Origin: Streptomyces sp. NBC_00306
GTDB taxonomy: Bacteria; Actinomycetota; Actinomycetes; Streptomycetales; Streptomycetaceae
Assembly: GCF_036169555.1 (NCBI RefSeq)
Contig: NZ_CP108032.1
Location: forward strand, 4,588,001-4,652,000
Length of the DNA stretch: 64,000 nucleotides
Reading direction: 5' to 3'
The notes below the pieces were generated by a model. It was given only the letters and a program-made list of their open reading frames with translations, was not told the DNA's origin and ran no database searches. Numbering within the stretch: the first letter of the stretch is position 1; each line of letters starts with the position of its first letter. The position numbers and the translations under genes were made by a program. Shown one piece after another: positions 24,712-33,566 of this stretch.

Positions 24712-26037
24712 GTGGCGGCGACGCCCGAGGCCGAGGAACTGGCGGCACGACTCAGAAAACTGAAGGGCCGTTCGGGGCGGAGTTACGGAGTCCTCGCCGG
24801 CAAGCTCCACGTCAGCACCTCGACGCTCCACCGGTACTGCAACGGCGAAGCGGTACCGACCGAGTTCGCGCCGATCGAGCGGTTCGGCCGGGCGTGCGGG
24901 GCGAGTTCCGAGGAACTGGTGGCCGTGCACCGGAAGTGGATCCTCGCGGACGAGGCACGCAGACGGGGTAAGGGGGCGCCGGCGGCCGCGGCCGCGTCGG
25001 AGGAGCCGGACGGGGGCTTTGAACCGGCCCCCGAGCCCGAACCGGAGCACACGCCGGCGCCGGGACCCGAACCCGAGTCCACGCCGCCCACCGCGCTCGT
25101 CGCCACGGCCACGGCGGCACCCACACCCAGAGCAAGTGGCGCCCGCCGCAAGCGCGTTGTCGTCGCCGTCGCGGCTGCCGCCGTCGTGGCGCTCGCCGTC
25201 CCGGCCGCCGTCGTCGCGAGTCAGGGCAGCGGCTCGGGGACGGCGGACGACGACCGCAAGGGAGCGGCCGGTGCCGTGAAACCCGACGGGACCGCCTCCC
25301 GCTCAGCCTCCCCGTCCGCGAGCACCTCGCCGAGCGGCAGCCCCTCCGCGAGCGCACCCCGGAAGTCCGCGACCCCGTCGGCAACGGCCTCCGGCGAGCG
25401 GGCGCCACAGCGTCCCGTGACCGGCGTACCGGTGCGGGCCGGCGTCAGCTCGTACAACTGGGACTCGCCGTGCGGGCAGTACTTCCTGCTCGACCAGGCG
25501 CCCGGCGACGTGCCGCCGCCGCCCGCCCCTCAGGACCACCGCGGCTGGGGCCGCGCACTCGGCGGCGTCGACGCCGGCGGCATGCGGCTCCAACTGACCG
25601 TCACCGGAAAGGCGCAGGAGTCCGTCGTCCTGAACGCCGTGCATGTGCGGGTGGTCGCCCGCAAGGCCCCGCTCGCCTGGCAGACGTACTCGATGGGCGA
25701 GGGCTGCGGCAGCGGCATCACTCCGCAGACCTTCGCCGTCGATCTCGACAAGCCCCGGCCGATCGTGCGTCCCGTCGCCGGACAGCAGGGCGACGCGGTC
25801 GTGCCCGCCAAAGGCTTCCCGTACAAGGTCTCGTCCGGCGACCCGCAGGTGCTCAACCTCGACCTGAAGACCGAGGCCCACGACGTGAGTTGGTACCTGG
25901 AGGTCGACTGGAGCGTCGGCGACCGGCACGGGACCGTGCGTGTCGACGACGACGGCAAGCCGTTCCGGGCCAGCGCGATGAAGGGACGGCCGAGGTACGA
26001 CTACTGGCCGGAGGAGAGCGAGTGGAAGGCTCGCTGA
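24712..26037 (+). CDS. Membrane-bound helix-turn-helix protein with extracellular domain
   Basis: About 441 residues. A N-terminal helix-turn-helix (EELAARLRKLKGRSGRSYGV, KLHVSTSTLHRYCNGEAVP) is joined by a Pro/Glu-rich linker to one membrane helix (VVVAVAAAAVVALAVPAAVVA). A Ser/Pro-rich stretch and an outside domain of about 190 residues follow (SYNWDSPCGQYFLLDQAPGD, GEGCGSGITPQTFAVDLD). The layout suggests a transmembrane regulator that couples an outside signal to DNA, though proof is lacking. The GTG at 24712 was preferred over the ATG at 24703, because GAGGGG then sits nine bases away. Confidence 0.78.
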   Translation: MAATPEAEELAARLRKLKGRSGRSYGVLAGKLHVSTSTLHRYCNGEAVPTEFAPIERFGRACGASSEELVAVHRKWILADEARRRGKGAPAAAAASEEPDGGFEPAPEPEPEHTPAPGPEPESTPPTALVATATAAPTPRASGARRKRVVVAVAAAAVVALAVPAAVVASQGSGSGTADDDRKGAAGAVKPDGTASRSASPSASTSPSGSPSASAPRKSATPSATASGERAPQRPVTGVPVRAGVSSYNWDSPCGQYFLLDQAPGDVPPPPAPQDHRGWGRALGGVDAGGMRLQLTVTGKAQESVVLNAVHVRVVARKAPLAWQTYSMGEGCGSGITPQTFAVDLDKPRPIVRPVAGQQGDAVVPAKGFPYKVSSGDPQVLNLDLKTEAHDVSWYLEVDWSVGDRHGTVRVDDDGKPFRASAMKGRPRYDYWPEESEWKAR

Positions 26038-26062
26038 CTCCGGCCAGTGGACCGTACGGCGA

Positions 26063-27829
26063 TCAGAGGCGCTCGGGGGTACGGATACCCAGCAGCGCCA
26101 TGCCCTGGTGCAGCGTGCGACCGGTGAGGTCGACGAGGAAGAGGCGGTTCTCCACCACCTCGACGGGGTTGTCGTCGCTCAGCACGTGGCACTGGTCGTA
26201 GAACGTGGTCAGGTGCGAGGCGAGCTGATACAGGTACGCGGCCAGCTTGTGCGGCTCGTAGGAGGACGCGGCCTCGGCCAGCACCTCGCCGAACCGGTCC
26301 AGGTGCAGGCCCAACGCCCGCTCCGCCGGGGCCAGTTCCAGCTCGGGGTGCGCCACAGGCTTCGCCTCTCCCGCCTTGCGCTTGATCGACTGGATGCGGG
26401 CGTACGCATACTGGAGGTAGACGGACGTGTCGCCGTTGAGCGACACCATCTGGTCCAGGTCGAACTTGTAGTCGCGCACCGCTGACGTCGACAGGTCGGC
26501 GTACTTCACCGCGCCGATGCCCACCTGCCGGCCGTTCTCGATGATCTCGGCCTCGCTCAGGCCCACCTTCTCGGCCTTCTCGCGCACCACGGACGTCGCC
26601 CGGTCCACCGCCTCGTCCAGCAGGTCCACCAGCCGGACCGTCTCGCCCTCACGGGTCTTGAACGGCTTGCCGTCCTTGCCGAGCACCGTGCCGAAGGCCA
26701 GCTGCACCGCGTCGACCTTGTCGTTCAGCCAGCCGGCCCGGCGCGCGGTCTCGAAGACCATCTTGAAGTGCAGGGACTGCCGCGCGTCGACCACGTAGAG
26801 CAGCGTGTCCGCGGCCAGGTTCTGCACCCGGTCCCGGATCGCGGAGAGGTCGGTGGCCGCGTAGCCGTAGCCGCCGTTCGACTTCTTGACGATCAGCGGG
26901 GTCGGGTTGCCGTCCGGGCCCTTCACCTCGTCGAAGAAGACACAGAGCGCGCCCTCGGAGCGGACGGCGACGCCCGACTCCTCCAGCAGCCGGCAGGTCT
27001 CGTCGAGCATGTCGTTGTAGCCGGACTCACCGACCACGTCGGGGTCGTTGATCTCCATGTCGAGCTTGCCGAAGACCGAGTAGAAGTAGATCTTCGACTC
27101 GTCCACGAACTTCTGCCACAGCGCGAGGGTCTCCTCGTCGCCCGACTGGAGCGCCACGACCCGGTCCCGTGAGCGGGCCTTGAACTCCTCGTCGGAGTCG
27201 AAGACCGTACGCGAGGCCTTGTAGAGCCGGTTGAGGCTCGACATGGCCTCCTCGCCGGAGACCTCGCCGCCCTGGTGGTCCAACTCGTGCGGGTGCTCGA
27301 TCAGATACTGGATGAGCATGCCGAACTGGGTGCCCCAGTCGCCGATGTGGTGACGCCGGATCACCTTCTCACCGGTGAACTCCAGGATCTCCACCATCGC
27401 GGCGCCGATCACGGCGGACCGCAGATGGCCGACGTGCATCTCCTTGGCCACGTTCGGCTGCGCGTAGTCGATCACCGTGGTGCCGGCGTCGGCGGAGTGG
27501 GGCACACCGAGCCGGTCGTCGGCGGCGCGGGCCGCGAGCGTCCGCACGATCGCCTCGTCGGTGACCGTGATGTTCAGGAAACCGGGTCCGGAGACCTCGA
27601 TCTCCTTCAGCACGTCGTTGTCCGGGATCGCCGCGACGACCTTGTCGGCCAGCTCGCGCGGATTGCCCTTGAGCTTCTTGGCGAGCGCCAGGATGCCGTT
27701 GGCCTGGAAGTCGGCCCGGTCGCTACGTCGCAGCAGAGGATCGGCGGACCCGGCCTCCGGCAGTGAAGCCGAGAGGGCGTCCGCGAGGCGCTGCTGCACG
27801 GTCGAAGCGAGGGAAGGGACCGAGGCCAT
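26063..27829 (-). CDS. argS: Arginyl-tRNA synthetase
   Basis: Charges tRNA-Arg. A class I enzyme of 588 residues, normal length. The HIGH-type motif is HVGH (132-135) in KEMHVGHLRSAVIG. The N-terminal additional domain begins the protein, and the C-terminal anticodon-binding domain ends in the usual LLGIRTPERL. A canonical KMSKS is absent, as in most ArgRS. The ATG at 27829 gives MASVPSLASTVQQRL. It is divergent from lysS, with 166 bases between the start codons. Confidence 0.97.
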   Translation of the reverse strand: MASVPSLASTVQQRLADALSASLPEAGSADPLLRRSDRADFQANGILALAKKLKGNPRELADKVVAAIPDNDVLKEIEVSGPGFLNITVTDEAIVRTLAARAADDRLGVPHSADAGTTVIDYAQPNVAKEMHVGHLRSAVIGAAMVEILEFTGEKVIRRHHIGDWGTQFGMLIQYLIEHPHELDHQGGEVSGEEAMSSLNRLYKASRTVFDSDEEFKARSRDRVVALQSGDEETLALWQKFVDESKIYFYSVFGKLDMEINDPDVVGESGYNDMLDETCRLLEESGVAVRSEGALCVFFDEVKGPDGNPTPLIVKKSNGGYGYAATDLSAIRDRVQNLAADTLLYVVDARQSLHFKMVFETARRAGWLNDKVDAVQLAFGTVLGKDGKPFKTREGETVRLVDLLDEAVDRATSVVREKAEKVGLSEAEIIENGRQVGIGAVKYADLSTSAVRDYKFDLDQMVSLNGDTSVYLQYAYARIQSIKRKAGEAKPVAHPELELAPAERALGLHLDRFGEVLAEAASSYEPHKLAAYLYQLASHLTTFYDQCHVLSDDNPVEVVENRLFLVDLTGRTLHQGMALLGIRTPERL

Positions 27830-27930
27830 GAGCTTCCGTTCCTGGGGTCGAGGTCTATATCGATTGTCAAGTGTCCCATGGGCGGGCAACCTCTTTATCC
27901 GACGTGTCCGGGGCGTGAGCAGGCAACCGG

Positions 27931-27950
27931 CAGACGGGTCGATCCGTCTG
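27931..27950. promoter_or_regulatory. Inverted repeat between argS and lysS
   Basis: CAGACGG, six bases, CCGTCTG (27931-27950). It lies about 45 bases before the lysS start. It could be a leader hairpin or an operator. No T-box features are seen around it. Confidence 0.35.
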
Positions 27951-27995
27951 GGAGAATGGCCTCGCCAAGCTTCGAGAAAGAAGGACGTGCCGAAA

Positions 27996-29714
27996 GTGGC
28001 TCAGAGCAGCACCGAGACCGACTGGGTCTCCCGTTTCGCGGACGATGTCATCGCAGATTCGGAGCGGCGTGCGCCTGGGAAACCGGTTGTCGTCGCGTCC
28101 GGTCTCTCCCCCTCCGGCCCCATCCACCTGGGCAATCTCCGTGAGGTCATGACCCCGCACCTGGTCGCCGACGAGATCCGGCGGCGCGGGTACGAGGTCC
28201 GGCACCTGATCTCCTGGGACGACTACGACCGCTTCCGCAAGGTGCCGAAGGGCATCGCGGGTGTGGACGACAGCTGGCACGAGCACATCGGCCGCCCGCT
28301 GACCTCGGTGCCCGCCCCGGAGGGCTCGCCGTACGCGACCTGGGCCGAGCACTTCAAGGCCGCGATGGAGGCGTCGCTGGCCGAGCTGGGCGTCGAGTAC
28401 GACGGCATCAGCCAGACCGAGCAGTACACCTCGGGCGTCTACCGCGAGCAGGTGCTGCACGCGATGAAGCACCGCGGTGACATCGACGCGATCCTCGCGC
28501 AGTACCGGACGAAGAAGGCCCCGCCGAAGAAGGGCCAGAAGCCGGTCGACGAGGCCGAGCTGGAGGCCGCGGAGGGCTCCGGCGCCGCGGCCGAGGACGA
28601 CGGCGCGAGCTCGGCCGGGTACTTCCCGTACAAGCCCTACTGCGGCGGCTGCAACAAGGACCTGACCACGGTCACGGCGTACGACGACGAGACCACCGAG
28701 CTGACGTACCAGTGCTCCGCGTGCGGCTTCTCGGAGACGGTCCGGCTGAAGGAGTTCAACCGCGGCAAGCTGGTCTGGAAGGTCGACTGGCCGATGCGCT
28801 GGGCCTACGAAGGAGTGATCTTCGAGCCCAGCGGTGTCGACCACTCGTCGCCCGGTTCCTCGTTCCAGGTCGGCGGGCAGATCGTCGGGATCTTCGGCGG
28901 CGAGCAGCCGATCGGGCCGATGTACGCGTTCGTCGGGATCTCCGGCATGGCGAAGATGTCGTCGTCGCGGGGCGGCGTGCCGACCCCGGCCGACGCGCTG
29001 AAGATCATGGAGGCTCCGCTGCTGCGCTGGCTGTACGCCCGCCGGCGGCCGAACCAGTCCTTCAAGATCGCCTTCGACCAGGAGATCCAGCGGCTGTACG
29101 ACGAGTGGGACAAGCTCGAGTCCAAGGTCGCCGACGGCAGCGCGCTGCCGGCGGACCTGGCCGCGCACTCCCGCGCCGCCCGTACGGCCGCCGGTGAGCT
29201 GCCGCGCACCCCGCGGCCGCTGCCGTACCGGACGCTGGCCTCCGTCGTCGACATCACCGCGGGCCACGACGAGCAGACGGTGCGCATCCTCAGCGACCTG
29301 GACCCGGCGAACCCGCTGTCCTCGCTCGACGAGGTGCGGCCGAGGCTGGACCGCGCCGAGAACTGGATCTCCACCCAGGTCCCGGCCGAGGCACGGACCG
29401 TCGTGCGCTCCGAGCCCGACGCGGAGCTGCTCGGCTCCCTCGACGACGAGGGCCGCGAGTCGCTGCGCCTCCTGCTGGAGGGGCTGGACTCGCACTGGTC
29501 GCTGGACGGGCTCACCACGCTCGTCTACGGCGTGCCGAAGGTGATGGCGGGCCTGGCGCCGGACGCCAAGCCGACGCCGGAGCTGAAGACCGCGCAGCGG
29601 TCCTTCTTCGCCCTGCTGTACCGGCTGCTGGTGAGCCGGGAGACCGGCCCGCGGCTGCCGACGCTGCTGCTGGCGGTCGGCGCGGACCGGGTGCGCAAGC
29701 TGCTCGCGCCGTAG
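27996..29714 (+). CDS. lysS: Lysyl-tRNA synthetase, class I type
   Basis: Charges tRNA-Lys. A class I (archaeal-type) LysRS of about 572 residues, unlike the class II enzyme of most bacteria. The HIGH motif is HLGN (44-47) in SGPIHLGNLRE. KMSSS is at about 320-324. Two CxxC pairs (216/219 and 240/243: YCGGC and QCSAC) suggest a zinc ribbon. A Lys/Glu/Ala-rich insert lies at about 173-205. The GTG at 27996 was preferred, with GAAGGA about ten bases before; a GTG nine bases earlier is possible. Confidence 0.95.
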   Translation: MAQSSTETDWVSRFADDVIADSERRAPGKPVVVASGLSPSGPIHLGNLREVMTPHLVADEIRRRGYEVRHLISWDDYDRFRKVPKGIAGVDDSWHEHIGRPLTSVPAPEGSPYATWAEHFKAAMEASLAELGVEYDGISQTEQYTSGVYREQVLHAMKHRGDIDAILAQYRTKKAPPKKGQKPVDEAELEAAEGSGAAAEDDGASSAGYFPYKPYCGGCNKDLTTVTAYDDETTELTYQCSACGFSETVRLKEFNRGKLVWKVDWPMRWAYEGVIFEPSGVDHSSPGSSFQVGGQIVGIFGGEQPIGPMYAFVGISGMAKMSSSRGGVPTPADALKIMEAPLLRWLYARRRPNQSFKIAFDQEIQRLYDEWDKLESKVADGSALPADLAAHSRAARTAAGELPRTPRPLPYRTLASVVDITAGHDEQTVRILSDLDPANPLSSLDEVRPRLDRAENWISTQVPAEARTVVRSEPDAELLGSLDDEGRESLRLLLEGLDSHWSLDGLTTLVYGVPKVMAGLAPDAKPTPELKTAQRSFFALLYRLLVSRETGPRLPTLLLAVGADRVRKLLAP

Positions 29715-29727
29715 TCGTCGCATCGGG

Positions 29728-29760
29728 AGGGCCGCTTCGCGCATTGCGCGGGGCGGCCCT
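29728..29760 (+). terminator. Terminator after lysS
   Basis: The arms AGGGCCGC (29728-29735) and GCGGCCCT (29753-29760) enclose a second stem, CGCGC-ATT-GCGCG. There is no long T run. It starts 14 bases after the lysS stop. Confidence 0.7.
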
Positions 29761-29844
29761 TCGCCGTAAGTGCATCCTTCGGCCTACCGGCGGTTCCGAC
29801 GTACGCACGATGTGCCGGACCGAGCGGCCGGAGAGCGTGGAGTC

Positions 29845-30051
29845 ATGAAGAACGAGACCATCGCGATCATCGGCTGGATCACCGCCGTGCAGGGCGCCCT
29901 CGGCGCGGGCGGCCGCCTCTACGGGGACGGGCCGTGGGGCCTGCTCCACCAGTGGTGGGACATCCCCACCGCCGGCTATGTCATCCTCTTCGCCGTGGGC
30001 GCGGTCATCGCGGTCGTGGGCGAGACGGGACGCAAGCGCGCCAAGGCGTGA
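29845..30051 (+). CDS. Small two-helix membrane protein
   Basis: A 68-residue protein with hydrophobic segments near residues 5-20 and 43-60 and a basic C-terminus (RKRAKA). There is no known motif. GGAG lies just before the ATG (two to three bases). It follows the lysS terminator and is convergent with the DUF2637 gene. The function is unknown. Confidence 0.65.
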   Translation: MKNETIAIIGWITAVQGALGAGGRLYGDGPWGLLHQWWDIPTAGYVILFAVGAVIAVVGETGRKRAKA

Positions 30052-30084
30052 AGCGGGACCCGCGGCAGGACGCCGCGGCCCGTC

Positions 30085-31575
30085 TCAGGCGATGTGCTCG
30101 GCCTCGAGGTCGGCCTGGAAGCGGTTCTTGAACTCGGGCATCAGCTGGCGCAGCAGCGCCGCGCTGCGCGGGTGCCGGATGCCGTGGGCGTCCGAGAGAT
30201 GTATGTCGAGCTGCTCGGTGCTCGGCCAGTCGCTGTGCTCCTTCACATACGACTCGAACACCGGGTAGGCCGCCTCGCGGAAGTCCGCGGCATCGGTCGG
30301 CTGCTCCGTGTGGTCCCCGTCCGGCGGCATCTGCTCCTGCGCCTGGCTCTCGGACCGGGGGCCGGGGACGACACCGCCGAGCGGGCGGGTGCGGCCCGGG
30401 CCCGCGGGGACCCGTACGGCACTGGACTCCAGGCCCTCGGCGGACGGCGGGGTGAAGCCGTTCTCGTACGCCTCCTGGTACGCCTCCTGCGGCACCTGGG
30501 GAGCGGCGAACCAGGGGCTCGAGTGGGTGACGGCCGGGCCCTGCGCCTGCGCCTGCTCCTGGTACGGGCCCTGCTCCTGGTACTGCCCCTGCTCCTGGTA
30601 CTGCGGGTACTGCTGAGGGCCGCCCTGCTGCGCCGGACCGTACGGGCCGGGCTCGGCGTACTGCTCGTACTGCTCGTGCTCGTACGGCTCGTGGTGCTCG
30701 TTCTCGTACTGCTCCTGCGACGGCTCCGGGTACTGCTCGTGCTCCTCGGGCCACTCCTGCGCGGGCGGGAGCTCCGGCTGGGCGGCGCCGCGCGCCTGCC
30801 TCGGGGGCTGGGGTTCCAGCTGCGCCTGCGCCTGCGGCTGCGGCTGGAGCTCGGGCTGGGGCTGGGGCGACGGGGGCAGGAGCGCCGGTTCGATGCCGGC
30901 GGCGGCGAGTCCGGCCGGGGCCGTTTCGGCGAGCGGCACACCGTACTTGGCGAGGCGCAGCGGCATCATCGACTCGACGGGGGCCTTGCGGCGCCAGGAG
31001 CGTCCGTAGCGGGCCTGGAGGCGGGCCTGGTAGATCAGCCGGTCCTGTTCCAGCTTGATGACCTGTTCGTAACTGCGCAGCTCCCACAGCTTCATACGGC
31101 GCCAGAGCTTGAACGTGGGGATCGGGGAGAGCAGCCAGCGCGTGATGCGCACGCCCTCCATGTGCTTGTCGGCGGTGATGTCCGCGATCCGGCCCACCGC
31201 GTGGCGGGCGGCTTCGACGGAGACGACGAACAGCACGGGGATCACCGCGTGCATGCCCACGCCCAGCGGGTCCGGCCAGGAGGCGGCGCCGTTGAACGCG
31301 ATCGTGGCCACGGTGAGCAGCCATGCCGTCTGGCGGAGCATCGGGAAGGGGATGCGCAGCCAGGTCAGCAGGAGGTCGAGGGCGAGCAGCACACAGATGC
31401 CCGCGTCGATGCCGATGGGGAAGACGACGGCGAAGTCGCCGAAGCCCTTGCGCTCGGCGAGTTCGCGCACGGCCGCGTACGACCCCGCGAAACCGATCGC
31501 GGCAATGATCACCGCGCCACTCACCACGAGCGCGATGAGTATGCGGTGCGTGCGTGTCAGCTGCATCGCGGCCAC
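30085..31575 (-). CDS. DUF2637 membrane protein with repetitive Gln/Glu/Tyr tail
   Basis: A 496-residue protein. The N-terminal part holds about four membrane helices (ILIALVVSGAVIIAAIGF, DFAVVFPIGIDAGICVLLAL, AWLLTVATIAFNGAASW, AVIPVLFVVSVEAARHA), typical of DUF2637, a family that includes plasmid spread proteins. A basic helical stretch, a long Pro/Gln then Gln/Glu/Tyr-rich region (about 235-375, with units such as YQEQG and YEHEQY) and a small C-terminal folded domain (DFREAAYPVFESYVKEHSDW) follow. GGAGGGG lies seven bases before the GTG. It is convergent with the small gene after lysS. Confidence 0.85.
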   Translation of the reverse strand: MAAMQLTRTHRILIALVVSGAVIIAAIGFAGSYAAVRELAERKGFGDFAVVFPIGIDAGICVLLALDLLLTWLRIPFPMLRQTAWLLTVATIAFNGAASWPDPLGVGMHAVIPVLFVVSVEAARHAVGRIADITADKHMEGVRITRWLLSPIPTFKLWRRMKLWELRSYEQVIKLEQDRLIYQARLQARYGRSWRRKAPVESMMPLRLAKYGVPLAETAPAGLAAAGIEPALLPPSPQPQPELQPQPQAQAQLEPQPPRQARGAAQPELPPAQEWPEEHEQYPEPSQEQYENEHHEPYEHEQYEQYAEPGPYGPAQQGGPQQYPQYQEQGQYQEQGPYQEQAQAQGPAVTHSSPWFAAPQVPQEAYQEAYENGFTPPSAEGLESSAVRVPAGPGRTRPLGGVVPGPRSESQAQEQMPPDGDHTEQPTDAADFREAAYPVFESYVKEHSDWPSTEQLDIHLSDAHGIRHPRSAALLRQLMPEFKNRFQADLEAEHIA

Positions 31576-31726
31576 CCGCGATCCCCTCCCGTGTCAGTGA
31601 CGCATGTGCCCTCCGAGGGGGCACAGCCTGGCACATGCCGGCGGAGTCCGCGCTCGCGGGGAGCGGCGGACTCCGCCAACAGGCCGTGGCCTGAACCTAC
31701 TTGCCGAAAGTCACATGTTCGCAGCG

Positions 31727-32458
31727 TTACTTGTTCGCAGCGGTCACGGAGGCGACGGCCTGCTTGGCCGCCGTGATGGCGCCCTTCATCAGGTCCGTGG
31801 CGGCCGGCGGCTTGGCGCCCGCGTAGCCCGTGCCGTTGTAGGTCAGCGTGATCACGACGTTGTCCGTGCGGGTCACGATGGTGGCGTAGGTGAAGTCCTC
31901 GTCGGTCTTCTTCAGCTCGTAACCGATCGCCTTGGCGTCCTCGCCGACACCGGCGGCGGGAGAGGTCCGCAGGTTCTTCGCGCCCTGCGCGGCCTGGGCC
32001 TTGGCGACTTCCTTGGCGTAGTTGTCCTCGGCGCGCTTCTGGCCGCTGACGCCCAGGGACGACTCCGACTCGTAGCGCAGGAAGGACACGTCGAGCCAGC
32101 GGTACTGCGAGCCCTTGACGCCCTTGTCCTCCAGGCCGTTCCAGGAGCAGCTGCCGCGGGTGGTGGTGTCCGAGGTCTTGCCGGCCGTGCCGTTCTTCGT
32201 CTTCGTCTCCGGGACCAGCGTCTCGATCGTCTTCGCGGTGATCGCGTCGCAGGCGTCGGGGAGCTTGGCGAACTTCGCCGGCTCGATGTTCTGCGGCTTC
32301 GGCGCGTCCGCGGAGTCCTGGGAACTCGCTGCGGCCGGCTTGTCGGCGCCCGACTCCTTCTTGCCGTCGGAGTCCGACGAGCAACCGGCGACGACGAGCA
32401 TCACCGGGACGGCTGCACAGGCGAGAATGCGGGTGAGTCGCGAGGCTGAACGGTGCAT
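31727..32458 (-). CDS. DUF3558 lipoprotein (first of two)
   Basis: A 243-residue lipoprotein with lipobox VAGC and a short Ser/Asp linker. The DUF3558 domain has a paired-cysteine pattern (LPDACDAITAKTIETLV ... RGSCSWNG). The ATG at 32458 has AAGGA just upstream. It is exported and lipid-anchored; the function is unknown. A second DUF3558 lipoprotein lies directly upstream on the same strand, suggesting duplication and shared work. Confidence 0.88.
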   Translation of the reverse strand: MHRSASRLTRILACAAVPVMLVVAGCSSDSDGKKESGADKPAAASSQDSADAPKPQNIEPAKFAKLPDACDAITAKTIETLVPETKTKNGTAGKTSDTTTRGSCSWNGLEDKGVKGSQYRWLDVSFLRYESESSLGVSGQKRAEDNYAKEVAKAQAAQGAKNLRTSPAAGVGEDAKAIGYELKKTDEDFTYATIVTRTDNVVITLTYNGTGYAGAKPPAATDLMKGAITAAKQAVASVTAANK

Positions 32459-32581
32459 GGTTCCTTCACTCGATAGTCGTACGGTCACTCCGGTCGGCGA
32501 GGCCACGGTACGCGGACACAGCACGGCCGCGTGTGTGTCCCGGGATACGTACACCGTCGGCCGACCGGTCCCGCACGGCCC

Positions 32582-33403
32582 TCAGTCGCTGAACTTCTCC
32601 ACCAGGTTCCGGGCCAGACTCTGCGCCTTTTCCTGCAGTTCCTTGCTGTCGGGGACCTCGGTCGTACGCGCCGGCTGCTCCCGGTACACGATGGTCACGA
32701 TCACGTTGGATGTGCGGAACACCACGCTCACGGTCCTCCGCTGGGCGGTGGATCCGGCGCCCGCGGGGTTCAGGACGTCATCCAGGAAGGCCGCGTCGCC
32801 GAGGCCGTCGAGCTCCCGGGGCTCCAGCCCCTCGGGGGTGGCCGACGGATCGTCCGTGCCGGCGCTCGCGCCCGGCGATGGGCTGCCGCTCGGTGACGCG
32901 GGCCCGGACGGGCTGCCGGCCGGCGGGGAGGCCGTGCCCTTCTCGTCGCGCGGGTCCTGGGCGACCGGCAGCGAGGCGCCCGCCTGCTTCGTCGCGAACA
33001 CCTCCTGCGCCCGGTCGTCGTCGCTCACCGAGGTGTCGTACGACACCACGCGCTCGAAGTCGAGGCTCAGGGTGTGCGAGGCGTCGGGGGAGTCGGCCTT
33101 CCAGTTACAGCCGACACGGCGGTCGGTGTCATAGGTCACGGCGGCCGTGCCGCGGAAGATGCGCTGCTGCTGCTCCTCGGGGAGCTCGGCGGTACCGGGC
33201 AACAGGTCCTTGAGCGTGCCGCGCTCGACGGAGCCGCACGGTTCGAGCAGCGTGCGGTACTTGCCGGGCTCCGCGACGGACTGCGTGCCCTCGCCGGCCT
33301 TGGAGTCCGTGGCCGAGCCGTCGCTGCCGTCCCCGGCGCTGCAGCCTGCGACCAGCACCGCGAGCAGCGCCGCAAGACCGGGCACGTACGCCTTTCGTTG
33401 CAC
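32582..33403 (-). CDS. DUF3558 lipoprotein (second of two)
   Basis: A 273-residue lipoprotein. The start is GTG at 33403, with a lipobox VAGC near residue 22. The core resembles its neighbour (LLEPCGSVERGTLKDLLPG, RRVGCNWKADSP). It carries a Pro/Ser/Gly insert (about 165-205) that the other lacks. The two genes are 123 bases apart. Divergent from rtcB, with 163 bases between start codons. Confidence 0.86.
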   Translation of the reverse strand: MQRKAYVPGLAALLAVLVAGCSAGDGSDGSATDSKAGEGTQSVAEPGKYRTLLEPCGSVERGTLKDLLPGTAELPEEQQQRIFRGTAAVTYDTDRRVGCNWKADSPDASHTLSLDFERVVSYDTSVSDDDRAQEVFATKQAGASLPVAQDPRDEKGTASPPAGSPSGPASPSGSPSPGASAGTDDPSATPEGLEPRELDGLGDAAFLDDVLNPAGAGSTAQRRTVSVVFRTSNVIVTIVYREQPARTTEVPDSKELQEKAQSLARNLVEKFSD

Positions 33404-33566
33404 GGTTCCCAGGCTCCCTTCGAGCGGAAAAGCTGTTGCCGCGCGCACGCGGCCGATGGACACAATGTGTATCGCACGCACTGCCGTCAATGCCGGTCCG
33501 TCGAGTCTTTCGCGGTCATAGGCGCGGCTTTTGCGTTTCGTGCCTTTTCGGGGGAATTGAGGAGTC

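Noticed and set aside
27830..27995. T-box leader for argS or lysS.
   Set aside because: No T-box core sequence or long leader is present; only a short inverted repeat is seen.
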